The notes below the pieces were generated by a model. It saw nothing but the letters and a program-made list of their open reading frames with translations. It had not been told where the DNA came from and did no database searches. Of a stretch of DNA of 64,000 bases, positions 10,659 through 20,473 are shown piece by piece. Positions within the stretch are counted from its first letter, which is position 1. Every line of letters starts with the position of its first letter. The translations under genes were made by a program, and so were the position numbers. Source of the DNA: Paraphoma chrysanthemicola (taxonomy: Eukaryota > Ascomycota > Dothideomycetes > Pleosporales > Phaeosphaeriaceae); NCBI GenBank assembly GCA_020744225.1, contig JAGMWG010000010.1:1488001-1552000 (forward strand), read 5' to 3'.

Positions 10659-12294
10659 ATGTCTCTCAGCACCTCCACATCTTGGGGCTCGGCATCCACT
10701 GCATCCGTCGAGTCGATCAGCCCACCCTGTGAGGTCGTTGCTGGGGTAGCTCTCGATTGGTCCGGACGAGGATCGTCGCACGTGGACTATAGCAAACAAG
10801 AAGCCCTCCCACTTACACAGGGGCGGTTTCTCGGCTATGGGATGCACGGCGGCGTCTATGAGACCACGTGCAATGGCGTTGCTCTTGCTTGGAAGCGCAA
10901 ATACTGTTCTAGAAGAGTCGGCCACCGAGAGCGCAGAGAGATTGAGATCATCAAGCGGCTGCAGCACCAGCACATCATCAGACTTGTTGGGACATATACC
11001 CACGGGCCTTTTCTAGGCCTTTTGCTCTGGCCTGTGGCAATCTGCGATCTTGCCAGTCTCCTCGAAGACGTCGACTGGCTGCAGAAGCCATTTCAGAACC
11101 AGGACCACATGCAAACAGATCATCTCATAGCTACTGAAGAGACAACGGAACAAATTGGTGAGCGCCAGGCAAGGCTACAGGCTCTTGGGCTTTCTACGAC
11201 TTCGTTGGAAGCAGCGCGCATCGACGCAAACGCGTATCTTGAAAGAACAATGGGATGCATCGCCAGCGCAGTCTGCTATCTGCACCAGCAAGAGATTAAG
11301 CACAAAGATCTGAAGCCCTCAAACATTCTCCTCTCCGCAGATGGCTTGTGGGTCACAGACTTTGGCACTGCCACCGACTTTTCTGTCCTCACCACAAGTG
11401 CTACTGAGAACGGCGAGCGTGGCACGCCAAAGTACTTCGCTCCCGAAGTCGCAGTGTACGACCCAAGTGGGCGTGCAGCAGATGTCTTTTCGATGGGCTG
11501 CATATTCTTGGAGATCATCACTCTATGCGTTGGCTATTGCCTGGAGGAGACCGTCCAGCTCCGTGGCCAGAACGATAGATCGTTCCAGGCGAACCTTGAC
11601 ACCATCCATCGCTGGTTCAGTAGTGCTCGCATCTCTTCACGTACTCCTGCTGATGAGCACATGATGGGATTGGTAAGGAGTATGATGCAAAAGAATCCCG
11701 ACGAGAGGCCGACTGCAGAGCAAATTGAAGAGGAAATTGCCTTGATCAGCGGCCTAGCAAGTGCAGCGGGTGATTTTTCCTTCTTTAATCCATGCTGTGA
11801 CCTCATGTCCGGAACAGATGCGGTCGAATCATGGCTTCCGTCCCAGCATCTCCCAGCGCCATTGGAGATGTCCCTCATAATCGGCAACACCTACACGCTT
11901 GAGGCATCCAATCTGCACACCTACACTTTCTTTGTCACGGTGTCCAACCCTGAAATTGTCGAAAAAGTACACATCTTTTTGGTAAGGGCGCGTTCATGTA
12001 TCATAATGATTCTACTAACATGGCTACTTATAGCATCAGAGCTTTCGCAAATCCCACCACGTATGCGAGCAACCTCCGTTTGCATTTCAGGGCCGCGGAT
12101 GGGGCTCTTTCGACATCAGCGGGTACGTCGTGCTTCGACCAGGGTGCTTTTGGGATCACCCTCTTGCGCGCCCAGTTCCACGCGAGAATGTGAAGAGAAT
12201 GCTGCCGATGTCTTGGGAACTGAACTTTGATGCGCCTAGAACCGACAAGATTCATAATGTTGCTGTCAGATCAGTCAGATCAGTCCGAACCTAG
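10659..12294 (+). CDS. Protein kinase fused to a YEATS domain
   Basis: Exons 10659-11981 and 12034-12294 give 527 aa. Residues of about 54-370 are a Ser/Thr-type kinase: glycine loop GYGMHGGV (59-66), ATP-binding Lys79, catalytic loop HKDLKPSN (His215, Asp217), DFG 234-236 and APE 261-263. The usual Arg of HRD is Lys here. Removing the 52-bp intron (GTAAGG...TTATAG) joins VEKVHIFL to HQSFRKS and produces a YEATS fold running to the stop. Its LHxSF, PPF and GWGSF (464-467) blocks match the acyl-lysine reader pocket of YEATS proteins. The unspliced frame hides this domain. The fusion suggests a kinase steered by a reader or by a prokaryote-type YEATS signalling module; the partner is unknown. 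A short AGATCAGTC repeat lies just before the stop. Confidence 0.88.
11982..12033 (+). other. Intron joining kinase and YEATS parts
   Basis: 52 bp with donor GTAAGG, a CTAAC-type branch site (TACTAAC) and acceptor TTATAG, all consensus. Phase 0 on both sides. Confidence 0.88.
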
Positions 12295-12639
12295 AAGAAA
12301 TATGAGAGCAAGAAGCGAAACTGTCGCAGCTGTACGCTGTGTTGCACAACCCACCGCCTTGGGCAGAGAAAAGCCTGGGCACATATATTACCGAGTGGCA
12401 TCCTTGTTAGGTCGCTCTGCCGGCAGCGCCTAATGTACCGGAATTGGGACCACTAATCTTGCTCTATGATCTGTTTAAATGGGTATATGGCGACCAGCGG
12501 GGCGTTAACTTTGAGTGACCGAGGTGGTACCTGCAGACCGGCACTTGCGTTTCCGTTGAGTTTGTATGGCAACGTATAATTGCCATGGGTAACAGACACG
12601 CCCTTTTATGCACCAAAGGACCTGAAAACCGCGTAAGAT
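12295..12639. other. Intergenic, no gene seen
   Basis: 345 bp between two genes on the same strand. It presumably holds the terminator of the kinase-YEATS gene and the promoter of the hydrolase. No recognisable element. Confidence 0.4.
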
Positions 12640-13677
12640 ATGTATGTCAATAGGCCTGGATATCTCCTTGCGCTCACCGTTGTGGTCACTGCCGAAATTC
12701 GACGACCTGACAAGCCGATCACATTGTTGCGCAGCGGTGGCTTTCAAATCGGCGGCAAGACAATTACATCTCCATTCAACGGCAACGCCACACTCTCATG
12801 CGATCATGGATATGTTGAGTATTTCATCCCATGGCGTGCTCGTCGCACCAGTATCGTCATGTGGCATTCTTCGTCCACACAAGTTTGGCAAAATCGATGG
12901 GATGGCGGGGATGGATACAAAGACATGTTCCTGCGACGTGATTATCCAGTCTATCTTTGGGACGGGCCGCGAGTCGGCAGAGCGAACTGGGCATGCGAGC
13001 CTACAAGTTACAAGCCAACTTATCAAGACCAGGCAAACTTTGGCGCGTGGAACTTTGGTCCTAGGTGGCCGGTGTGGTGGGATGACGTGCAGTTTCCGAC
13101 GCGAGACACAGACGCCTGGCAACAGGCCACGAGCGCGCGATATATTGAATACGACACGAAAGCCAACGTAGAACTGCAGAGCGACGCCGCGGCGATAGCA
13201 GCCGACTCGGGAAGGATCGGGAAAGACATTATATACCTGACGAACTCTGCTGGTGGCTTGCGAGCCATGGTCACCGCAACGAAAGCGAATAGCACAAACA
13301 TCAAGGGCATCGTGGCTTACGAGTCTATTGGATACGTCTTCCCGGATAATCTCAACATGACTGCTGGGAATGGAGGCTTTGGCCCGTTCGTCGTACCTGA
13401 GGAGCGCTTCAAGAAACTGGCCAAGCTCACAGCGGTTCAATTCGTTTGGGGCGATCATCGGCCAGAGAATCATACGTCTGTTATGGAGTCACGGCTAGTG
13501 GCGAAGCTGATTAACCAGTACGGTGGGAACGCAGAGGTGTTGAAGCTGAGTGAAGATGCTGGGTTGCAAGGCAGTACGCATATCCCGTTTGCGGATCTCG
13601 ACAACGATGAGGTTGCGGGGCTGTTGGATGAGTTTTTGGAAGATAATGAGCTGGATAACTACGAGGACGACTCATAA
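12640..13677 (+). CDS. Alpha/beta hydrolase, esterase-like, probably secreted
   Basis: 345-aa alpha/beta-hydrolase resembling the fungal and bacterial esterase-like family in which an N-terminal GGF.IGG strand precedes a HG.. substrate region. The nucleophile elbow is NSAGG (Ser within TNSAGGLRAM). A late Asp in QFVWGDHRPEN and a His in GSTHIPFAD are candidates for the rest of the triad. The N-terminal residues are moderately hydrophobic (LLALTVVVTA) and could serve as a signal peptide, but the leader is atypical, so the true start may lie elsewhere. The tail is very acidic. Its 3' end converges with the cyclase gene only about 60 bp away. The substrate is unknown. Confidence 0.8.
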   Translation: MYVNRPGYLLALTVVVTAEIRRPDKPITLLRSGGFQIGGKTITSPFNGNATLSCDHGYVEYFIPWRARRTSIVMWHSSSTQVWQNRWDGGDGYKDMFLRRDYPVYLWDGPRVGRANWACEPTSYKPTYQDQANFGAWNFGPRWPVWWDDVQFPTRDTDAWQQATSARYIEYDTKANVELQSDAAAIAADSGRIGKDIIYLTNSAGGLRAMVTATKANSTNIKGIVAYESIGYVFPDNLNMTAGNGGFGPFVVPEERFKKLAKLTAVQFVWGDHRPENHTSVMESRLVAKLINQYGGNAEVLKLSEDAGLQGSTHIPFADLDNDEVAGLLDEFLEDNELDNYEDDS

Positions 13678-13739
13678 ATGTAACCAAGTTATTACAAAGC
13701 GAAGTTTCACAATCTGAGCCAATGCTTGCGTGTTGCACA

Positions 13740-15037
13740 CTAGAAGATCGCTGTGCCATTTACGTGGGAACTCACGCCAGCTGGAGGAGTCAATTGGTGA
13801 TTTCACATGATTCCAAATGGACGTCAGCTTACCTGGACAATTTGCCGGCGCTGAAGTGAAGAAGAAGAACCACCTGTTCTTCTCACGACATGTCTGCGCC
13901 AGCTTCTCGAGATCCAACATTTCGCCAAGCGGCATTCCCCAAAGCGCCAAAATGTACTCATGGAGATGATAATCTGAACAAATTAGTCGTTAGATACGGG
14001 TAGTGCTGCGGCTCAACGTACCTTCATGGGTTGGCCAGGCCTCGAAAGCTGGCGCGTCTCCCGCTACACTGGAGAAGTAGCAGTCATGTAACCAGTCCAA
14101 GATCCTCTGCTCTTGGCTCACGCCTGCATAGCGTTGCCCGTCCTCGCCATCCTTGCCAGTACCGTGTCTTAGCGCAGCTTTTGCTCGGTCTGCGTCGTTT
14201 TTGCTATCATAGGCCTCCTTCCATCCACTGCGAACAAAAAGCATGTCGCCAATCTTAATGTCACCACCCTGGGCAGCTGGTCGGATATCGATGCCCTGAT
14301 CCTTACCACATTGATACAGCTCTTCAAAGGAGATAGGATAGTAGTCATAAGGATCGTAATTGATGCCTTTCTTATGCGCGTATCCGCGGTAGTCAAGCAA
14401 AACACCACGGCCAGCGATGCCGTGCTCGGCCCAGTGGTGAATGGAGCACTTGTGGTTTGCCGCAGGCCCTGTGATGTCAGTGCCCTTCGTGCCATTGTAG
14501 AAAGAGCCTGAAGAGATATGAGCAAAGTGGCGGAAGCCATCCCACTGAGTTCCAGATTGGGTGTTCATGGTGTAGAGGTCGTCGTACGCCACGCCTTCGA
14601 GGAGTGTTTTGATCTCATGCTTGAAAATCTCTCGACCAAATGCGGGCTGATTTGGCACATTCAAGGGCAGGCTGGGATGCGTTAGCGGTACTGGAGGAAG
14701 CTTCTTGCAACTGGTCATACTTTACTGGTACAATCTCGCCAGTCCTGATCTCTTTACCCGCCGCTGCAACACGAGTCGGAGTAAGCAGATTCAGACGTCC
14801 AATCTATTACACGTGTTGGTACGCAATCGCGGATGTAGTTCAATTCCTTACATAGTCATTATCGCCCCAAACCCATGCCGCCTCTGCCGGTGCGCCGGGA
14901 ATGACTGGTAGCTCTTTTCGGGTCGGAAAGATTGTGCAATCAGGATCCCAAGGAAGTGTCGTCGCCGTTTTGTTCATGGTAAGAAAGTCCTTGATCTGCG
15001 TCAAACGCGTATTTGCAGTGTTCTTTGGTTCCGCCAT
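13740..15037 (-). CDS. Cyclase-family (kynurenine formamidase-like) hydrolase
   Basis: Five exons: 15037-14852, 14803-14721, 14671-14022, 13973-13833 and 13780-13740, giving 366 aa. All four introns are 47-53 bp with GT-AG ends and restore family sequence. The protein is of the cyclase (PF04199) metal-hydrolase superfamily, whose members include arylformamidases and polyketide-related cyclases. Visible hallmarks are LNLLTPTRVAAAGKEI, the metal-site region TQWDGFRHFAH (His/Asp ligands), HHWAEHGIAGRGVLLD, and the closing NCPAGVSSHVNGTAIF. There is no signal peptide, so it is probably cytosolic. The exact substrate cannot be told; fungal members are many and mostly uncharacterised. Confidence 0.9.
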
Positions 15038-15815
15038 GATGATGTCGTAGATCGGAGGGCTCCTTTGCTTTTGTTTACAATTAAGGCAGATTGGAGCAAT
15101 CGATGTTTTCGAGAGTGTATTGATGGAGTCGTTACAGTCTGGCAATTGAAGTTAAAACAGCGTTCCCCGCACTGACTGACGCCTGGTCTAGGGTATTTGG
15201 TGACGCGCCGAGGCGGTCCCGCTCTGACTATCCCGAAACGACTCGTTCAGCCAATTACGACGAAGACATCCCGCGGAAACGACGGGATATGGAATCCGTC
15301 GACCGAGAGATGAAGTCTACAGTCCCGTGCACCGCGACCGTTTCGTTGGCGCGGGGATATGTAAGATAATTTCTGAGGTTTTGCAGCGACGCGATGACGC
15401 AATTGGCAGGGCGCGCTCAAAATGATCATCAACCTCTAGCTTCGACAATGCTTCCAACACGATGGAAACCAGAATCTGCTGGGTAGTAGGCATTAAGCCA
15501 TTGACTAATTCCGGAAGATAGAAGTCTTTCGTCCTAACTGTCAAACAAGTGGTTTGATTAGTCATCTCGGCGGAATAGGTAGATGCCATACATCCCTCAA
15601 CACAAGTACCAGGATCATTCTACCGTATATGATAGCCTGAAACCCTTGGGAACCCGCAGAGACAAATTATGATCTAGCATGTCCTCGGCAGGCCATCAGC
15701 TTTCTGGTACCATCTGGGGTCATTCCTCGCTCAGAAACATGGCGTCATAGGCCGTGACGCGCTTGGGCATGGCTACAAGTGCGATCTCGAGAGTCAGAAG
15801 ACCACGTAGAACGAT
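15038..15815. other. Intergenic region
   Basis: Upstream of the cyclase gene. Short minus-strand frames only, with no recognisable family. Presumed promoter and spacer. Confidence 0.4.
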
Positions 15816-16111
15816 CTAGCCGTGGTTGTCGAAGATTCTGAGGACGTCCGCAAAGACATCCACAATATATTTCTTTCGCGATGCCCTGCAGTATGCAGAT
15901 GAAGAAGAGCTGGCTTCAGAGGCAGTGAGGGCATTGTTGGGAATAGCTTTATTCGCGAGGATGCTGCGTGTCTGATGGGAGCTGGAAACTGAACATATGA
16001 GGATACGTCCTTTGACCAATAGTATTCGGAACGCATTTGGTCTTCGAGGCTGAAGGGTGGGTGGCACAGGCCATTTACAGGCTCGTGCGCTTTGCCGCTT
16101 TCGTTGCTCAT
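15816..16111 (-). CDS. Possible small unrecognised gene
   Basis: Two overlapping minus-strand frames look partly coding. One begins with an ATG at 16111 (start MSNESGKAHEPVNGL, about 40 well-mixed residues). Another frame ends at 15816 in KKYIVDVFADVLRIF, an amphipathic, protein-like end. A single short intron near 15980-16010 could join them, but I found no junction that avoids stops, so the model is unresolved. It would be divergent from the kinase-like gene starting at 16235. Confidence 0.25.
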
Positions 16112-16234
16112 CGTGTCGATAAATCAATCACGCGCTGAAACACCACAGCAACTCATTGCAAGCACTCAAAAGCCCGCAAAAACTACCATTGCACTCGCTT
16201 GGAGTAGCCCGTCAAGCAACAGCGCCCATCGCGC

Positions 16235-17831
16235 ATGCTCATCCGACTGCGACGCCTTCTCAGGGCTCTTTCCCTCATTCTTCTCCCCTTGCTATTCATC
16301 CACTACGTCGCTAAGCGCTGGTCGCCGGTGCCAAATCCAATGTCGACATCCCAATCGCCTCACGAGGTTGCATCCTCTCTGCTTGCTGAGAAAGGATTGC
16401 ACCTGCAATCACTGAAAGTGATTCAATCGCTTTGGGCTGGCTACGGCCAAATCTGCCTTGTGACAGCTACCCGAGATCTACCTCAAAGGACGTCAGCCCA
16501 ATCATCTCGATCTGTATCTGCAGAGAACTCGAATGTCGTTACTCCGCAAGAGCTACAGTCATATGTGCTGAAGCTAATCACTCCGCCACCCACCAGAGCC
16601 CAAGATGAGGGCCACACCAGGAAGATACTCAGCTACGTAAGTAAGGCGGCGTACGATGGCTTTGTTCTCACTAGACTAACATCGTCACCCTATTTTGGCT
16701 GGCTGATGTGGTTGTCCTAGTCGTGACGAAGCGTAACACCTCTTCTGCCCTTTTCCTCTTCGCACTACCTTGCTAATGGCAGACAGAGTGCGTAATTTTA
16801 TCTTTGCTTTGGTTTATTGATGATTTCGATCCTACCTTATCTTTGTGGCAGTTTACTGACTTCGCTCCCGTGGCTTCGCAGGGGTGGAGCAGTACTTTTA
16901 CAGTCATCTTGCGCCGCAATTGCCGCCATCAGTACCAGTCGCCAAATGCCTCGCAAGCATTAATCAGCATCATTGCAATGGCACATCCACAACGGCAATG
17001 ATATTGAGTGACCTCAAGCAGCAATATCCCATTGCAGGAGAGAAGCGAAATGTCTTATCAACGACTCAGATCAACGCCGCTCTTGACTGGCTCTCGGGGT
17101 TCCACGGATTCTGGTGGACTCGCCTCCATGCGCTGGATCGTGCATCGCTTGTTCGGCCGCCGCTTCAAGAGGTGCAGAAAGACGGGGATAGTGCTGCTGA
17201 GAAGACGGTTTGGCTCAACGGTGGCTACACGTATCTTGCCACAAGGCGAACAGAATACGCAAACCTTGCTGAAGATGAAGAGTCTGAGTGGCGCTTGCCA
17301 TTGACACGCCCATTTGCTGTTCAAAAGCCATCCATTTCGCAAATGGTTGCAACGTTTTTGGCCCCTTTATCGTCTGGCACATCGCCAATCAGTAAATTTG
17401 AGACGCTGATCCATGGCGATGTGAAGTCTGAAAATCTCTTCACAAGCAAATCCGGAGAGCAGGTCGTATTCTATGACTTTCAATATACTGGCGTCGGCCT
17501 CGGAGTTTGTGATTTAGCGAAGCTCTTTACTTGCTCCGTCCCGCTCAGCATGCTCGTTGCCGATCGGAGTATTCCACACGAACTGCCCATGCAAGAGGGC
17601 GAGAAGCAACTATTAGAGCGCTACTGGAAATCGCTAAAGACAATCAGTGGGCGCGAATACGAATGGACGACGTTCGTGTGGCATTGGGAAGTTGCTCTCG
17701 TGGACTGGCTACGCTTTCAAGCGAGCTGGGGCTTCTGGGGTAATACAGAATGGCTGGAGGCAAGAGTGCGTTATATCCTGAACGATACAGCTTGGAGAGA
17801 CGCCCTGGAGGCGAATACAACACTGGGCTGA
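16235..17831 (+). CDS. APH/CHK-type kinase-like protein with N-terminal membrane anchor
   Basis: Exons 16235-16640 and 16882-17831 give 451 aa. Family: aminoglycoside phosphotransferase / choline-kinase-like (APH/CHK) fold. It shows the Brenner motif HGDVKSEN and the metal-binding FYDFQ (DFG equivalent), with the usual LGVCDLAKLF after it. The N-terminus LRALSLILLPLLFIHYVAKRW is a single hydrophobic anchor, uncommon in this family; a start at 16338 (MSTSQSPHEV) would remove it. The 241-bp intron (GTAAGG...TTCGCAG) restores SYVRVEQYFY, typical of the lobe junction, but is far longer than its neighbours and may contain a further small exon. The phosphorylation target is unknown, probably a small molecule. 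Confidence 0.78.
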
Positions 17832-18718
17832 GCTGCGTGGTTCGGATGGGTTTGCGCGACAGGCGATTGCATTTTCATACGGTATCGAACTTTTCCGCCT
17901 TGTCTGCACTTCGCTTTGCTCCCCTTTACGAATATTTACATTCGAATATATGGAGCTATTGAACATCAAACGGAAGTTGCAGTAATATCGTCCGGATGGC
18001 CTAGAGATAAGGCGTCGCGCTCGTAGGAACCTAATGACATGCGATGATCCTGACTTCGAATCGAGTGTGGGAAATGTGATCTCCTGGCCTTTTTGTCGTA
18101 TTGGACGTTCACAGCAACGGCTTTTCTGTGCGAATAAAGAATCCCACTATTCACGTGAAAATTCTGCATCTCATTCTGTCTTATCAAACACCTCGCTCAA
18201 TCAAAGATTCTTTTATGTTTGTCTTCCTCGATGATGGGAATGCTCCGGGACACTTCCAATACCTTTCATATTCAATCGCAACCTTAATATCCTGTCGTAT
18301 CGATGCTCATGTGATCGACAACACCCCCTTTTGGGTCTTTTTAATCGACTGGACGGTTTAGTCGACATCTAGAGTTTCCACCTTGAAATCTCTCCCTCTG
18401 ACGCGGGCTGCACTCGGGTTCGGAAGTGATTGAATGGGATCTTGCGGCGAGTCTGAGTGAGTACAGGCAATTTCCAGAGATTGTCGAAGTGCGTAAAAGC
18501 ATAAGAGCAGAGGACATTCTGTGCGCACGATATTGCCAACTCTGTTTGCAAACGAGTCACATCCTCATATGTGACACGACCAAAGAAAGGTACGTCACAG
18601 GCTTCGCAGATTCTTCACGTCTTCAAGAAGACATCACAATGCCACACGCAGCTTGAGCCTGACCTTTGCAAGATCCTGAGTCCATTAACGTCCATAACCG
18701 CTTGCACGTACAAACGAC
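17832..18718. other. Intergenic region with tRNA-like relic
   Basis: Apart from the tRNA-like element at 17990-18070 no gene is supported. It is AT-rich with short unrelated frames; the 3' part is the promoter of the BTB-like gene. Confidence 0.4.
17990..18070 (+). tRNA. Degenerate tRNA-like element (likely pseudogene)
   Basis: It contains an A-box-like TGGCCTAGAGATAAGGC with a paired D stem GCC/GGC. A 5-bp anticodon stem TCGCG/TGCGA encloses a 20-nt loop that could be anticodon CGT plus a 13-nt intron. It also has a B-box-like CTTCGAATCG. The T stem does not pair and no 3' acceptor complement to GTCCGGA follows, so it is not a functional tRNA as read. Confidence 0.3.
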
Positions 18719-20473
18719 ATGCTCGCCCACCGTCAACACGACCAAGCATCGGAGCCCCCTATAAGAAAAACCGTCACGTTCATCTTACCAGGTCGAAGGA
18801 CATTGTCGGAAAATTTACCCGCTGAGACCATCGATGTACATACAGCGATCGCCCGTCGTTCCCCATATTTACGAGACCGGATCGAGCAAAGCGGTTCAAG
18901 ATTGGGTGACGGACAAGCGATCCTTCTGCAGCAGACCGATAGCATGGGTTTCAGGTTCTATGTCGAGTGGCTGCGTCTTTCTCGCATAGAGTTCCACGCA
19001 GCGGCAGCAAAGACGACAGGAACTGGACTTCTGCTGCGAGACTGCTTCGACTTGATTTTCGCTCACATTGTGGGATCGCAATTCAATGAGCCAGACTTTC
19101 AGGACTACATTATCGACATCATGGCTCAATCGATAGACATATCTCAGACGCCAGATCTCAAGGTCCTGGAAGTCGTCTTCCTCGAAAAAGGTGCTTCACC
19201 CATATTACAACGCTTTGTCGTTGACAAAATGTTTGCTGTTGAGAGAAGGATGCTGGGTATGATTAGGGGGTCTGCGGAGGTGTTGGACAATTACATGTCT
19301 AATTGTGAATATCATGTGCACGGAGAAGGACAATGCTACAGAGCGGACCCACGGTTTGGAATCTCGCACCAAGTAAACACACTTGACAGCGCAGAAGTCA
19401 CACCGTCGGAGTCTGCATCTGGCACCTCTTCGCTGACACGCTTCGATCAAGATGCAGACCCATGCACTGCTACATCGCACATCATGAGCAATCAGCGGTA
19501 CTATGGATCATTAGGTCGGTTGAATAAGATGCATGGTGTAGAGCGTCGACGAACGCTGGACCCGACTTTTGGAAAGCCTCTTCCGCCTATACCACCGCTC
19601 ACGCCAGGGACTTCACCTTCTCCACTATCTTCGACACCTTCTCGTAGATCTGAGGTGTCTGCCGACTTATCAACATTACGGCATGTCAAAAGTTTGTCCA
19701 ACCAGCAAATCGATGAGCCGAACAGCACACGAGAGATTGTCTTCGAGTGCCTTAATCGCTTGTCATGCGTTCCCACTTCCGTGGAAAACGACAGAAAGAA
19801 TCCTGCAAGCCTGCCGACAGTGCCCATTCCTGAGCTGGTTCTAGAATGTATCGAGCGGCTCAAAAACATATCTGCTGAATCAGCGCGTTCCCGCCCGGCT
19901 TTGTTGATGCAATCAGCATGTTCATGTCACGGCTCATCGAGATTTTCGTTGACTCCTCCGCCTCCAGCCGACTGTGAAATCCTTGTTCCTCCAGACAGTT
20001 TGACACAAGGAACTGGGCTCTTTGAGAGTAGCTATAACGACTTACAATCTACTTCGCTGCGGAACTCAATTCATGGGAACTTCAGCAAGCCTAATCCTGA
20101 AGAATCGCCACCGCATGTCGAGTCGCCACGATCCCTCACGCAACAGACAGAGACCTATCAATCCCTTCAATCCACCCAGGAAAATCATCTCCCGACAGCA
20201 CTTTCCACGCACCCCTCCAATATCTCTCGTAAGCCGGTTCCGCCTCGTGGAGCAGATTGGCTCAAGCAATACGATCGCATCAACTCAATGATGCAGCACA
20301 CGCCTGCTCATACTGCTACCCAGCCTGCGAAGCGATCGAAGAAGGCGAGGCTCAGAGAGTTGATTAGGAGCGAGAGCGCGGTGATCAGGGGAGAGGTGGA
20401 AGCAAGGACTGAAACTAGGGAGGCGGAAATGGGGACGGAGAGGGTGGTGGAGATGATGCCACGGTGGGTATAA
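18719..20473 (+). CDS. BTB/POZ-like protein with disordered tail
   Basis: Single-exon 584-aa protein. Residues of about 15-130 resemble the divergent fungal BTB fold: a VTFILPG strand, then DVHTAIARRSPYLRDRI, then a MGFRFYVEWLRLSRIEF helix-strand step. A helical region to about residue 200 follows (FQDYIIDIMAQSID, QRFVVDKMF). The remainder (about 215-560) is low-complexity Ser/Pro-rich and probably disordered, ending in a basic helix (KRSKKARLREL). Two repeated helices of the type REIVFECLNRLS and PELVLECIERLK occur at about 340 and 375. BTB proteins often act as adaptors for cullin-3 or as oligomerisation modules; no partner can be inferred. Confidence 0.75.
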   Translation: MLAHRQHDQASEPPIRKTVTFILPGRRTLSENLPAETIDVHTAIARRSPYLRDRIEQSGSRLGDGQAILLQQTDSMGFRFYVEWLRLSRIEFHAAAAKTTGTGLLLRDCFDLIFAHIVGSQFNEPDFQDYIIDIMAQSIDISQTPDLKVLEVVFLEKGASPILQRFVVDKMFAVERRMLGMIRGSAEVLDNYMSNCEYHVHGEGQCYRADPRFGISHQVNTLDSAEVTPSESASGTSSLTRFDQDADPCTATSHIMSNQRYYGSLGRLNKMHGVERRRTLDPTFGKPLPPIPPLTPGTSPSPLSSTPSRRSEVSADLSTLRHVKSLSNQQIDEPNSTREIVFECLNRLSCVPTSVENDRKNPASLPTVPIPELVLECIERLKNISAESARSRPALLMQSACSCHGSSRFSLTPPPPADCEILVPPDSLTQGTGLFESSYNDLQSTSLRNSIHGNFSKPNPEESPPHVESPRSLTQQTETYQSLQSTQENHLPTALSTHPSNISRKPVPPRGADWLKQYDRINSMMQHTPAHTATQPAKRSKKARLRELIRSESAVIRGEVEARTETREAEMGTERVVEMMPRWV

